The notes beneath the pieces are model-generated. The model was not told the DNA's origin and searched no databases. It worked only from the letters and a program-made list of their open reading frames with translations. This document shows, in pieces, positions 14,806 to 25,104 of a stretch of 64,000 nucleotides of DNA (position 1 is its first letter; each line of letters begins with the position of its first letter). The stretch is from Dipylidium caninum (taxonomy: Eukaryota > Platyhelminthes > Cestoda > Cyclophyllidea > Dipylidiidae), in NCBI GenBank assembly GCA_017562135.1, contig QEYB01000825.1, positions 620,001 to 684,000 on the forward strand, in the 5' to 3' direction. The position numbers were made by a program, and so were the translations under genes.

Positions 14806-15677
14806 AATATTTTGGCGGATGCGAAAAGCTGACTATCTTATAATCCGCTTCCTAACACCTAACGAGCTCTAGCAAGTAACAGAAAAGCGCACGAACAGGT
14901 GACGTCGTAAATGTCGACCGAACCGCCTTTGATAACAACGCTACTAACAATAAAGACGAAAAATTTTTAAACCTTTTATTACAAGTTAACTCTGTCGAAG
15001 CTAGTACCAATTTGCTGCTCTATCGCGAATTATGACCGATAATGAAAAATTTAAGTTTATATATTTGATTACTTTCATGTCCAGTGGAGTCCTCTTCTGC
15101 TTAAAACACTAGGGCAGCAGTTCTTTAAAAAGGAACCATAATATAAAATTGTAATTTTTCATTGTTGACAAGAAAAACTTTTGGATGCTAGTCATAACGG
15201 CTCGAATTCCTCTTTCTTTAGCTCAAGCAAACACGTATTGACCGATTTAGACGCCTTGCCAATACGTAAGTTCAAAAGCCTTATGCGGGTACTTGTAGAT
15301 TCGCTAGTAGAGTACCAAAATCGCATCCATTAGAAAACGTTTTCTTGCAACAGGTAGACTTTTGCTGATAAAATGAAAGTCGTTTCGTTCTACCTAAACC
15401 CGCAGCATTTTGCAGTTTTCCAAAATTTATCATGATGTAACGCGAAACTTGTCCAAATCTAAGCTCACGACTGCGATCATTTTGTTTTCTCACTTAACTT
15501 GAACTTATCCTGCACTAGCACTCTCCATCTTGAGTATGCTAAGATTCCAAGGTTTCCAACTGGTTTTCAAAAAACATATCTTTGCTCATGTATAACGATG
15601 ATGTAAATAAGTTAAAGGCCAAATCTTCAAGGCCGTTAATATTAACGCATTTTTAGTAGTTCATCATTTGGCCTGAG
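14806..15677. promoter_or_regulatory. divergent spacer Sec16 / ZNHIT6
   Basis: This is 872 nt between two start codons pointing apart, so it should hold both promoters. I see no clear TATA box or conserved element. A minus-strand open frame near 15281-15493 has no similarity to anything I know and looks like chance. Confidence 0.4.
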
Positions 15678-16603
15678 ATGGAGTTCGGAAAGCCCTTATG
15701 TCGGAGTGTTGTACGGGACAAGACAAAGTTTTGTTCCATGTGTTTAATACGTAATGCTAAGTATACTTGTCCACGCTGTACTGTACGGACTTGCTCTCTC
15801 CAGTGTTGCAAATCGCACAAAACTGCGATGGGTTGTTCAGGAAAACGGAATCCGGCTGCTTTCGTTTCTAGGAAAGACTATGGCTACTTCAGTTTTTTGT
15901 CAGATTATCGGTTTCTCGAATCCCTTGATAGGGATAATGAGTATCGCGAAAAGAAATTATCGGAGGTAAACTATGAGGGACCATACATTAAACCGCTCCT
16001 GAATCCTCTTCCCTAGATTCGTAACGCCTCAAAGAATCACCGGTGTATGCAATCGAAAATAGCGAATATTGCAGGGTCCTGAAGATAAATTATCGTTTTT
16101 CCTCATCCCTCCTTACTCGAGCAAGAATGAATCGCACGCATCTGACTACCGACAAGCCTCAGACAATTTTATGGACTTTAGAATTTTGTCTGATTGATCC
16201 ATCAGTGCGTCTATGCCGAGATAGTGAAAACTTTCAATTAACTAATAACCTAAGACCAATTCATCTTCTCCTGCACGATTGTCCTGATTCCTCCTCCATC
16301 TCCGATATTTGGCAATCAAAGGTCGTTGATTTGTCAAGCGCTGAACAAGAGGCTCTAGCCGCTCCGGAGTTAGCTCCCACCTCCGCTACTGGCGCAAATT
16401 TTTCCGTGACGGGCTGGGTTTTACCATTAAATGAAAGACTTCCTTTCTTCTACATTGAATGTGTTGACAGACAAGCAAAACTTTTCGGAGGACATGAGGC
16501 AATACCCCCTTCCAATAGCTTATTGACAGTGCTTAAAAGAGGTAACTATGTTGTAAACGAATTCCCAAGAATTTGGGTTTCACAGACGAACTTGTACTCA
16601 TGA
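15678..16603 (+). CDS. ZNHIT6: ZNHIT6/BCD1, box C/D snoRNA biogenesis HIT-zinc-finger protein
   Basis: BCD1 is an assembly factor for box C/D snoRNPs in the nucleus. Exons 15678-15965, 16017-16042 and 16075-16603 join in frame (843 nt, 280 aa). The N-terminal zf-HIT domain has the expected Cys/His spacing: CSMCLIRNAKYTCPRC, then CSLQCCKSHK. The BCD1 C-terminal half follows, with SSSLLTRARMNRT, ILWTLEFCL (family: I/F-x-W-x-V-x-x-x-F) and a final LLTVLKRGNYVVNEFP, matching the family end (nLRnKvIIEYP). The middle exon is only 26 nt, flanked by introns of 51 and 32 nt. With these removed the protein reads IRNASKNHRVLKINYRF, matching the human NRARRQGINLKLLP segment without a gap. The start is the first ATG and leads directly to the finger. 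Head-to-head with Sec16. Confidence 0.92.
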
Positions 16604-18471
16604 TACTTTTTACAAATGTATAGAAAGCTTATACGAAATTCCTGTTTCTTTTGCTTCTGATTCTGTTTTTGGTTGTCAATATCACAATATTTTGTCATAT
16701 TTAATATCACCTAAATACGGCATAATTTCTTTCGTTGAAATCGGCAGTGTCTTTTTCTGGGGCGTAGGATACACAGCAGTATACATACTGGTTATTAAAG
16801 TGGTGACGTGGTTCTGTAATAATGCTGTAATGACGACCCAAAAATCTGCCTAATGTTAGCTTCTTTCGTTAGGAGCGCGGGTCAATTTTTGCATTTGTTT
16901 TACGATTCGCGCCTATGTTTGCAATCTAATTGGTGGGAAACCTTTGAATAACATAAACCCGTACGAAATGTCTCACCTTCGTTGGATGGATAGAATGTTG
17001 GTTAAGACCTTTGTTACGTTGTCGTGGACAAATGGGTAATTTGTCTGTAGTAGGCCTACACTGAATATCTAAGCTGTAATCAAAGTTCCAAATAGTTCAT
17101 GGCATTTTGCCAAGCCTATTTAATTTCTTTTGGAATGTTAATAAATTTGCCCATCATTCCAACGTGGTTACTGGTCAATATGCTCTTTTAGATGGCATTG
17201 CGTGTTTGTAAATCGATAACAATGATATCTGATAATTCCTATGCTGCTACACTTTTCCTATTTTTGATTTTCTATTCTAACGCGACAGTAAAAATCGTTT
17301 CATACATTACCATCACGTATAACTTAAATCACTATGTGGTCACTGAGGCGTTTCTTATAGGGCTGTTTATCAGACATTCGAAGACGTTACGTGTCACTTC
17401 AACCGATCAAATGGTTCTCATCAATTATTCAAAACCTCAATTAACCATTTTGCCTTACTGACACCAACGTTTACGATAAGCTATGGATACGTAAAGCGTA
17501 GATAAGGGCACCATATTGTTTCATAATGCTCCTCTAAACTGTGGCAGACTTCAGTAAAACGCTTGTCATTTATCATATATTAATTTCGCAACTTAGTAAG
17601 CCTAATTATATTTGGGATATAAATATCCGACTGAAACAAGAATTTGTAATTGCGGTAAGACTCAAAAGTAAAAATTTTGGGTGATTATAGTTTATTTCCA
17701 CTAATAAGCAAGATATGAGACGAACGCAGAATTATGAATCTTGTAAATGAACAGTCTGTCAATGATTACGTGAGATAAGAAGCATGAATTTTGTCTCTGA
17801 ATCAAGAATGAGGGATATTATCAATACTCCATGAGTATGCCCAACATCGGAGGCAAAAAGAAATCTTACGGGCCAAAAATACCCATGAGAGTGCGTCGGT
17901 TGTGATTATTACATTCAGCAGGGAATCGGGAAATTTATCCCACTTTTCATCAAGAGGAGATGGCGAGAAATGTGTGGTTCCCTATTAAAATACGATCGGG
18001 CCTTGAAGGAAAAATGGGTCGAAAGCGCCACTACAAGATAAGGAGAATCAGAAAATGCTACGTTGTTACATTATGAAGAATAGTGTTCCCTCATTGTGTC
18101 TTAATATGATTCATACTGAAAGAAATCTTCGTAAAAAGTGGACTGTGATATATTAACCGTCTATCTTTATAACGAATAACATGTGATCATAGATTTAGTA
18201 TTAGCAGTTAGTTACGCTTTGGAGGTTAGTCCATGAAACATAAATGCAAAAATAATAAGCTTGAGATGTGATACTAAATAAATTTACAAATCCAAACACG
18301 TCTGGGTGCCTTGTTATTCCATGGAAAAAATTATTAAAAGAAAACGTGGAACGACAATTTATTTAGAAAAGTCTAACCCGACAGTTATGAATTCATCAGG
18401 CCGTGTTCATATCAACTCCAGAATCAGCCGGCAGGTGTGACAGCAACAAAAATAAATTTCCCGAGGTAGCC
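16604..18471. other. intergenic ZNHIT6 to PFDN1
   Basis: AT-rich sequence. A plus-strand open frame at 17192-17461 is hydrophobic and compositionally like the surrounding AT-rich DNA, so I do not call it a gene. AATAAA occurs near 17139, rather far from the ZNHIT6 stop to be its signal. I see nothing else. Confidence 0.4.
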
Positions 18472-18908
18472 ATGGGAGATGGGGCCGTAGATGAAGACAT
18501 TCAAAAAGTACGTCGGTTAAGGTCAGTGATTTCTAGGCAATCATTCAACTAAAAGCTAAGACTGCTGCATCAAACCAGCAGAAGGTCATAATTAACGCAC
18601 AAATCGACGCCCTCTCCAAGCAAATCCGGCGCTCCGAACTAGTGACAGAAGAAATAACCGCTCTTCCACAGGATGTAAATACGTATAGCTCGACGGGTCG
18701 AATGTAAGACCTAAGTAAACTAACATTTCCTCACAGGTTCATTCAGAAAAGCGTCCCAGACTTGGTCTCGGAACTCACACTGCAACGTGAAGAATACGCT
18801 AAAACGATCGAATCCTTGAAGAAGAAATTGGATTATGTGAATAAAGGTCTCACCGACGCGCAGCAAGGCTTGAGGGACCTAATCAGCGCCAAGCAGCAAA
18901 GGATGTAG
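18472..18908 (+). CDS. PFDN1: prefoldin subunit 1
   Basis: Prefoldin subunit 1 is a beta-type subunit of the hexameric cytosolic co-chaperone that passes nascent actin and tubulin to CCT. Exons 18472-18507, 18537-18703 and 18737-18908 join to 375 nt (124 aa; human 122). Two long helical coiled-coil arms (about residues 12-50 and 75-124) flank the hairpin segment NTYSSTGRMFIQKS, which matches the human NMYEGVGRMFILQS. The introns are only 29 and 33 nt, yet both have GT..AG ends and correct phase. Without them no long open frame exists, so simple ORF callers will miss this gene. The ATG at 18472 gives MGDGAVDEDIQK before the first intron. It is convergent with LRRC57. Confidence 0.94.
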
Positions 18909-19533
18909 GGAAACTGACCACTTTTCTCGTGTACACTCATAGAGGAACTGATAATTTTCTGACGGTATGGAAGAACGTGCATTTGTTTAAGTTTTTTTTA
19001 TTGCAATAGGTAAAGTGACTTTTTAATGGGGGACTGTTATCAATAATTCGTCATCCGGACCTGTGTCCTATGGGACCGCCTTCCTTTTCGTAGCCGTGTA
19101 TCGTTCCATGTACTAGAAAAGAAATCTCATTTAGCAAGGAATTAACGAAGATTGTGAAAGCCATAACTGTATCCCTCAGTCCTATTTTTTGCCGGGATTG
19201 AGAAACATATTCCACCAAGTGGTCGAATTTTCACTTATTCTTTATGTTACCAAGATACCTTAACAATTAGGAGACATCGATAACATTAATTTCCTCTCTT
19301 TGAGACTCGTGCTTTGTTTGTTGAAACAGATTTATAAGATCAAACTGCGATTTAGGAAGAAGAATAATGAAGGGCAACGTATTAACATTAGATGGTCCAG
19401 TACGTGAATAAAAAGATCAGATAACAGATTATCCATATCCAAAAACCGTGATAGCGTTCAGGAATCGTATATAATAAGCTATATAACTTTACAGTCTGGA
19501 AATCGTGCTCATAAAGTGCTTATCACGATAACA
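18909..19533. other. convergent 3' spacer PFDN1 / LRRC57
   Basis: This holds the 3' ends of two converging genes. I see no further coding signal or structured element. Confidence 0.4.
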
Positions 19534-20464
19534 TCAACGAACTTTTGTGTAACCGGGTACTTCCTGCAGTGCTTTAATTGAGAGCGGATTACCCTCAACA
19601 AAGAGAAGAGATATGTTTGAATCCTCTAAAATGGCAAGTGGGAAGTCTTCAAGCTGAAGAAGATTGTGAGCCAGCCGAAGCACTTTCAGCCTTGGACATT
19701 TGGCAATCGCCTCGGAGAGAACGCTGATCCTGTTTTCATTAAGGTTAAGTTCAATTACCTAAATTTCATTCAACAATTTTATACAAGAATTTAGATTCCC
19801 TATGGGGTTTGGGATAAGAAACGCAAAACAAACCTGCAGAAGGCTAGCGCAATCTGGCACAAGGCTTATATTATTTTTTGAGAGATCAAGAAGGTCGAGA
19901 GCAATTTCCTTTGTACATAACTCCAGGGGGAATTGTGTGAGATTATTATTCGAAATGTCGACGATTCGAAGGTGTTTCATTCTTTCGAGACTAACAGATG
20001 GACTGGGAAAAATGGTAGATATTCTATTGTTGGATGCATTAATTGTCTCCAGTTTCGTTAATTGCGACAATTCAGCAGGAAGTTGTTCTGTGGACCGGAG
20101 AACGGAAAATAAGGGATAGCGAAGCTGATTAAACCGAAAAATTCCGCCGATGTATTTCAGGATGATCTTTTAGTCCAAAATCAAACAATAATAAAAAGTA
20201 AAAGGATAGTGGGATTACCTAGCCCTATTGCCGCTAATATTTAGTGACTTCAAACCGATCAGGGATCCAATCCACGAATCGAGATACGTAATTGCGTTGT
20301 GCGAAAGGTCGAGGACACGTAAAGTAGTTAATTTTTTAACACTTTCAGGAACCTGAGAAACATATTACAATACCATCAATCACTTTAGACAGATTTAGTT
20401 TGCTTAGTTGTAGTGACCCAGTCTTCCTAGCATTCTCGTACCTCGAGCTCGTACTATTGCCCAT
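19534..20464 (-). CDS. LRRC57: LRRC57, leucine-rich repeat protein
   Basis: LRRC57 is a small, conserved, membrane-associated leucine-rich repeat protein of unknown function. Exons are 20464-20384, 20352-20219, 20087-19834 and 19758-19534. The protein starts MGNSTSSRYENARKTG, parallel to human MGNSALRAHVETAQKTG, including the N-myristoylation signal (Gly2). Then follow LRR units such as LRVLDLSHNAI, LKSLNISGNR, LETINASNNRI, LRIVDISNNNL and LDLLDLSKNNI. The last exon (VIELNLNENRIS...VEGNPL...GYTKV) matches the human C-terminus but stops earlier. The first intron is 31 nt. The exon 2/3 junction is off by one base: the best donor (AG|GTAATC at 20218) is phase 2, while the best acceptor (CACAG|AA, 20088) needs phase 1. 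This is either an unusual splice or one wrong base. Confidence 0.9.
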
Positions 20465-20905
20465 TACCTTGACAGCCCCAGGAGGTCTAAGTTTTCGGTT
20501 GGTGGATTGCTTACATTAACAACACTTAAATATAGATGTGTACAAGAATGTTTTTGGGTGCAGATTATGTACACTTGAATTGTAATCGACAGTTTTTGAG
20601 CGCCGATATGGGCGCAATGTGATGGTTTGCTTGAGTGCCTGGATTACTTGCCATCAGCATGCGAACGAGTTTCCATTAATCAATGATACAAAGTTTTTGT
20701 TTGCGATATACTAATGTAAAGATTTTGCGTTGGCAACCTTTGTACACTACCCGCGTATGTTGCCATAAATTACAATTCAAATCTCTCTATTTTTCTACAG
20801 AGACAAATTAACGCTTAGCTTCCTGATTTCGTATTCTCAAACTTTGTTTTAAACGGCCCAAACAGTAGTTTTGCTGGTACCGTTGTGTCTACCAGTGCTA
20901 TCGTA
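20465..20905. promoter_or_regulatory. divergent spacer LRRC57 / eIF1A
   Basis: Only 441 nt separate the two start codons, the tightest divergent pair in the window, so a shared bidirectional promoter is likely. I recognise no core element with certainty. Confidence 0.45.
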
Positions 20906-21687
20906 ATGCCCAAAAACAAGGGTAAAGGCGGTAAAAATCGCAGGCGTGGTAAGAATGAAAATGAGGGCCAGAAGAGGAATCTAATATATCGCGAGGATGG
21001 CCAGCGTTAGTTTCCAACTACTACTATGTTAATTTAATTTGATCACTTTCTTTAACGTCGACGTTTTCCCTTTAGAATACGCTAAGGTGGAACGGCTCCT
21101 TGGCAATGGACGCCTTGAAGCGTATTGCTTCGATGGCGTCAAGAGGCTGTGCCATATACGCGGGAAAATGCGTAAAAAGGTTTGGATTAACAGTGGTGAT
21201 ATAATCCTCGTCAGCCTTCGAGATTATCAAGACGAAAAAGCTGACGTAATCCTTAAATATCAGAATGATGAAGCTCGGACGCTTAAGTCAATAGGTAAGA
21301 CTGTCATGTATACCTTAATAATCAACTCTGTTTTTGTCGAACATTCTGTATTCTTCAGCAACTGTCATTTTCACTTTACTCTAATATTTATTGACCAAAC
21401 TTTTGTCAATGTTTTTCTTCGTAGGCGAAATTCCCGACACAGTTAATTTGGACGAAAATAATGACATTGAATTTGACGCCAACGCAGCTATTCCAGACGA
21501 CGACTCAAACGCGAGCAACTCCGACGCATACCTGCCACCGTCCTCGGAAGAAGAATCATCCGAAGAGGAAGATGAAGAAGAGGAGGAGGGTGACGAAGGT
21601 GCCCCCTTCGGGTCATACGTCCACTATAAAGGGGAATTCACTGGCACTACAAATCGGTCTCACAACAAGAAATACCATCGGAAGTAA
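20906..21687 (+). CDS. EIF1A: translation initiation factor eIF1A
   Basis: eIF1A binds the 40S A-site region, promotes scanning and hands over to eIF5B. Exons 20906-21005, 21076-21294 and 21425-21687 give 582 nt (193 aa; human 144). The basic N-tail [20 protein letters not shown] is essentially the human sequence, and the OB fold follows ([49 protein letters not shown]). Two things differ. The residue at the first junction reads Gln (EDGQQYAKV) where the human protein has Glu. The C-terminal tail is also replaced: after an acidic run it adds a Gly/Tyr/Lys-rich end ([11 protein letters not shown] ... HNKKYHRK) and lacks the DIDDI end that contacts eIF5B in other eukaryotes. Identity of the core is secure. 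Confidence 0.97.
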
Positions 21688-23255
21688 ATGGTGTGTTAAA
21701 ATCCTATTATAAGCGAGAAATTTGGTTTAATTTTTTTGTTTTTTTTAGACATTATCTTTCTTGTCCCATATTTCACTAGATGCAAAAATAGTAGCACTTC
21801 AATCAGATGAAATTTTAGATATATCCCACCAATGTGACCGTGTGTATGGGTTCTCCTGTCATAACATTTATCCATTGTTAAGTTACGCAATTTTCTTCTG
21901 TAGTCGTCGGACGCCAGTGATGTACAGTGTTTCCCCGACTTTGGACATTACTTCTGTGAACGTTTTCTGTGTACACATTGATCTTATTTCGTGTCAATGA
22001 GAGCTTGTTGGTCCTTATTAAACGCTTCTCGCAGTTTCTCGACTATATAGGATTCATTCTTTCCAACGATAGTTCCCTATGGAAAGTGGTAGCTTCGGGA
22101 ACTCCTATTGGCATTATTTTACGCTTATGCGGGGGCGGTTTTTCCACCCCTGTCTGCTAATGGAGTATTTTAGTTACCCTATGGGTTCTTTGAAGTCGTT
22201 CCAGCAGATTTATTCATGCCCGTCAATATACCTGCAATTTGCAAAGTTTAATGCACCTCGTTTTTATCGCCTTTACAAATATATCGTTCCTAGTGGGAAT
22301 GAATAGTGTTCCGTAGAATTTTATTACGCGTGCGCATTTATCAATCACGCCGACATATTAAACAGGAAAAGTTTGTTCTGTTTTTTTCCTGCAGTGAAAC
22401 TGCAGCTTCCCATTATTACGAGGAATGACAGGTTATGTTAGTGGCTTTTTTAACTCCCCCCTTAAATTCAACGTAATGCTAAGACAGTTGTTATACAAAC
22501 TAAATGAAATGACTCATATACCCTTTTGCCACTTAGTGTGATTGTCCTTTAGTTTTTGATGACGCCATCATAAATAAGGAAAACGAGTAAAGTTTCAAAC
22601 GCGAGTATTAATCTTTTTCATTCGATCTCCCGGAGCGTTCTTACAGTTTCGGTCATGCAATTTGTCGTGGTTAACGGGTAGCCAACCGATTATATATGGC
22701 TAATACACGAGGAAGGGAGTAAGTAGGGGGATAACGAAGCATTCTCGACGAATCAAATACCCACGCCTAGCAAATTGCTTGGTTAAGTTATCTAGGCATT
22801 GAGAAACACATGAATACGAATCCCCAAAAGTTTAGACTAAGAATGAATTAAAGTAGTTATATAAACCCGAAAAATATGTTGTATAAGTAGCAGATAAATC
22901 TGTTTTTCCAAACTAACCGCCATATCGGAATAATGCGATTACCGAGGCGCGGCGCGGACTTCACGGAGCCATTTTGTTTTGACGGCAATGGAGGGTGGCA
23001 CGTACGTGGAAACAGCTTCTCATGAATCTTGTTGAAGCCGCCAAGTCAGGGTGCGTGTGGAATAGAATCTTACGAAAAAGTTTAACCGAATGCGTGCTAT
23101 TGCCCATTTTCAAAAAGCCAGACATATCAGAGGAGGTATCATCGAAAGCAATTTACTAGCTATAGAAAGATGCATAGTTATAAAAACGCAACCACTTAGG
23201 GGTGAGGTAGTTATTGAATCAAATACTGGTTGGGACCAAAAAATGCAGCAATTGA
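21688..23255. other. convergent spacer eIF1A / FAM210
   Basis: Both flanking genes end here. Open frames at 21761-22306 are short, overlapping and without recognisable motifs. I see no repeats or RNA genes. Confidence 0.4.
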
Positions 23256-24658
23256 CTATGATAGTGGTTTATTGGTTCGTCTTTTGCTTTGTACCTGTTT
23301 TAGTCTCTTGCGCATACGGTCGCTAGACTGTTGGAGGCGAGCACGCGAGAGCCGAACGCCTTGCCGAGCTAGATTGCGAAGTCGGTCTTCTTCAGTCAGA
23401 GGCGGAGCGAGACCACGAGCACGAAGAGCATTAACCACGCCACGTGATATAGCTATCGTAGAAAAATATCGAACAGGCATAGCGATTTTGTAAAGTATTA
23501 AGGCAGTCGCAAGAGTCCCTAGCCCGCGAGATAGCATCGGTTCTATCAGATGCTTCAGCGCCTCCACCCCCTTCAAGGCTGAGACCACGTCTAACCCGCT
23601 AAAAGTAAACAAAAAAGGTACAATTACGTATATGTAGAATTTGACAAATGAAGAAAGGAGGGTGGAACGCGCTTAAAACTATGAGAGACCGAGGTAATTC
23701 AAAACATTCGAATTATTCCTTGAAGCCAATATATTTATGAATGCAAAAATACAATGCATGCAATACAAAGCACATATCAAACGCAACCAATGAAAGGCTG
23801 TACTAGATGTAATCGCAAATTGAGAGCGACAAATACGAGAAAATAAACCGGAAAAGGCAGTGTAACACCCCTTAAATATGACGTAATAGGGCACGTTTAG
23901 GGCCAAAAACACTATAAACTAAAGTGAAAATGAGGAATAAATACAAAAACAGGATATTTGACACAAAAATTAGTAGCAGCGACAAATCTATTCGCGAAGT
24001 ATGAACACAGGTGCCTATAATGCAGATATTTACTTGGAAATTCGTAACAATAACGAAAAAAAACCAATTTCCGACTATAATGTGTAATAGCATTGGAGAT
24101 ATCGAAAATTGAGCAGTAAGCTGCCCACTTGACCAAAAAAACCGGCACAAATGAAACGTGAGACCTAAGTAGCATAACTAGTGAGTTTAAACTTATCCAC
24201 GAGCTATGTTGAAAGAGCTCACTCGCCTATACGCGATAAGGTAGAATGTTCCAAACCATGCGGCAGATGTGACGCAATGAACGACGAGCAACACCTTCCC
24301 ATAAACCTTATAGGCATGTTTAAATCTCCCTATGAGCGAGCCGTTTTTCTTAGAACCTTCTTCTGGCTTCTCCTCGGGTAGAATAAACGGACTTCGAGGG
24401 TTGTGATGTGGTGCTTAACAAAGAGGGGTGCTGTGACCGGAAAGGCGGTAGAACATAAGATGGTTGGAACCGATGTGGGCGAAATGATAGGGCAGTAAAA
24501 TTTACTGCGTCCGCTGGAAATGGTGGCTTTTTGAACAAACCTTGCGGAAGTCTAATCGCTTTATTTGTCAATAATCTTAATCCGGCGCTCGAGATGGACC
24601 TTGTCATTGGATTGGCGGATTTATGAAGCCCTCCCTCGCAACCGAAAATGACGTTCAT
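23256..24658 (-). CDS. FAM210A: FAM210 (DUF1279) mitochondrial membrane protein
   Basis: FAM210 proteins are mitochondrial inner-membrane proteins of the DUF1279 family, implicated in mitochondrial translation and muscle/bone homeostasis. My exons are 24658-24420, 24391-24227 and 23598-23256 (747 nt, 248 aa). The N-terminus is basic and Ser/Leu-rich (MTRSISSAGLRLLTNKAIRL), as in a mitochondrial presequence; Met at 24607 is an alternative start. DUF1279 is clear: YGKVLLVVHCVTSAAWFGTFY, then GLDVVSALKGVE, then ALILYKIAMPVRYFSTIA with the K-x-A-x-P-x-R-Y signature. A basic coiled-coil tail follows. Intron 1 as proposed is 28 nt (GTTAAG..GAAG). A 46-nt alternative starting at 24437 is possible. 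Intron 2 fits best as a GC-AG intron (GCGAGT at 24226). The product is surely FAM210; the A/B assignment is by the WFGTFY motif only. Confidence 0.85.
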
Positions 24659-24769
24659 TAGACATTTTGGAATGGAACGTAAATGAATATTTTTCAAGTC
24701 ACATAGCTCATTCCGAGAGTGTTAACTTTTTGTAATCAAACTTTCACTCAATTATTTATAGTGCTCTTT

Positions 24770-25069
24770 ATGTCAAGAATATTCTATGGACGACTCAGTT
24801 TCCAAGCGGATTTGATTAACAAGACACGACACAAGCATCGCACTACCGAGGTCCACCTACCCACCCGCCCGAAGACAACGACCCCTCCCGCCACCGAAGT
24901 CCCACAGCAAGCACCCACGCACAAGGCTCCACACCCCCCACCCGATTTCGCGGAAGTTCAACAACCCAGACCAATCCAAAAGAACCGCCCACGCATACCC
25001 CAATCTTACTCAATTATACTACAAACAGTATTGGTGATGTTCCCCAACCCTCCAATCAGAAAGACCTAA
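24770..25069 (+). CDS. hypothetical Pro/Thr-rich 99-aa protein
   Basis: An ATG-started frame opens inside the 446-nt gap between FAM210 and IBA57, opposite in strand to both. It encodes a basic Pro/Thr-rich chain (TTTPPATEVPQQAP, HKAPHPPPDF) followed by a short hydrophobic stretch. Base composition is markedly C-rich and purine-poor compared with flanking DNA, which is why I list it. There is no homology I recognise, no signal peptide worth trusting and no intron evidence. It may be noncoding spacer or untranslated sequence of a neighbour. Confidence 0.2.
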   Translation: MSRIFYGRLSFQADLINKTRHKHRTTEVHLPTRPKTTTPPATEVPQQAPTHKAPHPPPDFAEVQQPRPIQKNRPRIPQSYSIILQTVLVMFPNPPIRKT

Positions 25070-25104
25070 ATCTTAATAACAGAAGCCAAAATGGCGTAAC
25101 AAAG

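Noticed and set aside
16017..16080. Apparent frameshift in ZNHIT6 (A-run near 16056)
   Set aside because: A 32-nt GT-AG intron at 16043-16074 explains the frame change and gives a better alignment to BCD1.
17192..17461. Hydrophobic 89-codon plus-strand frame
   Set aside because: No similarity, no splice context, composition equal to the spacer.
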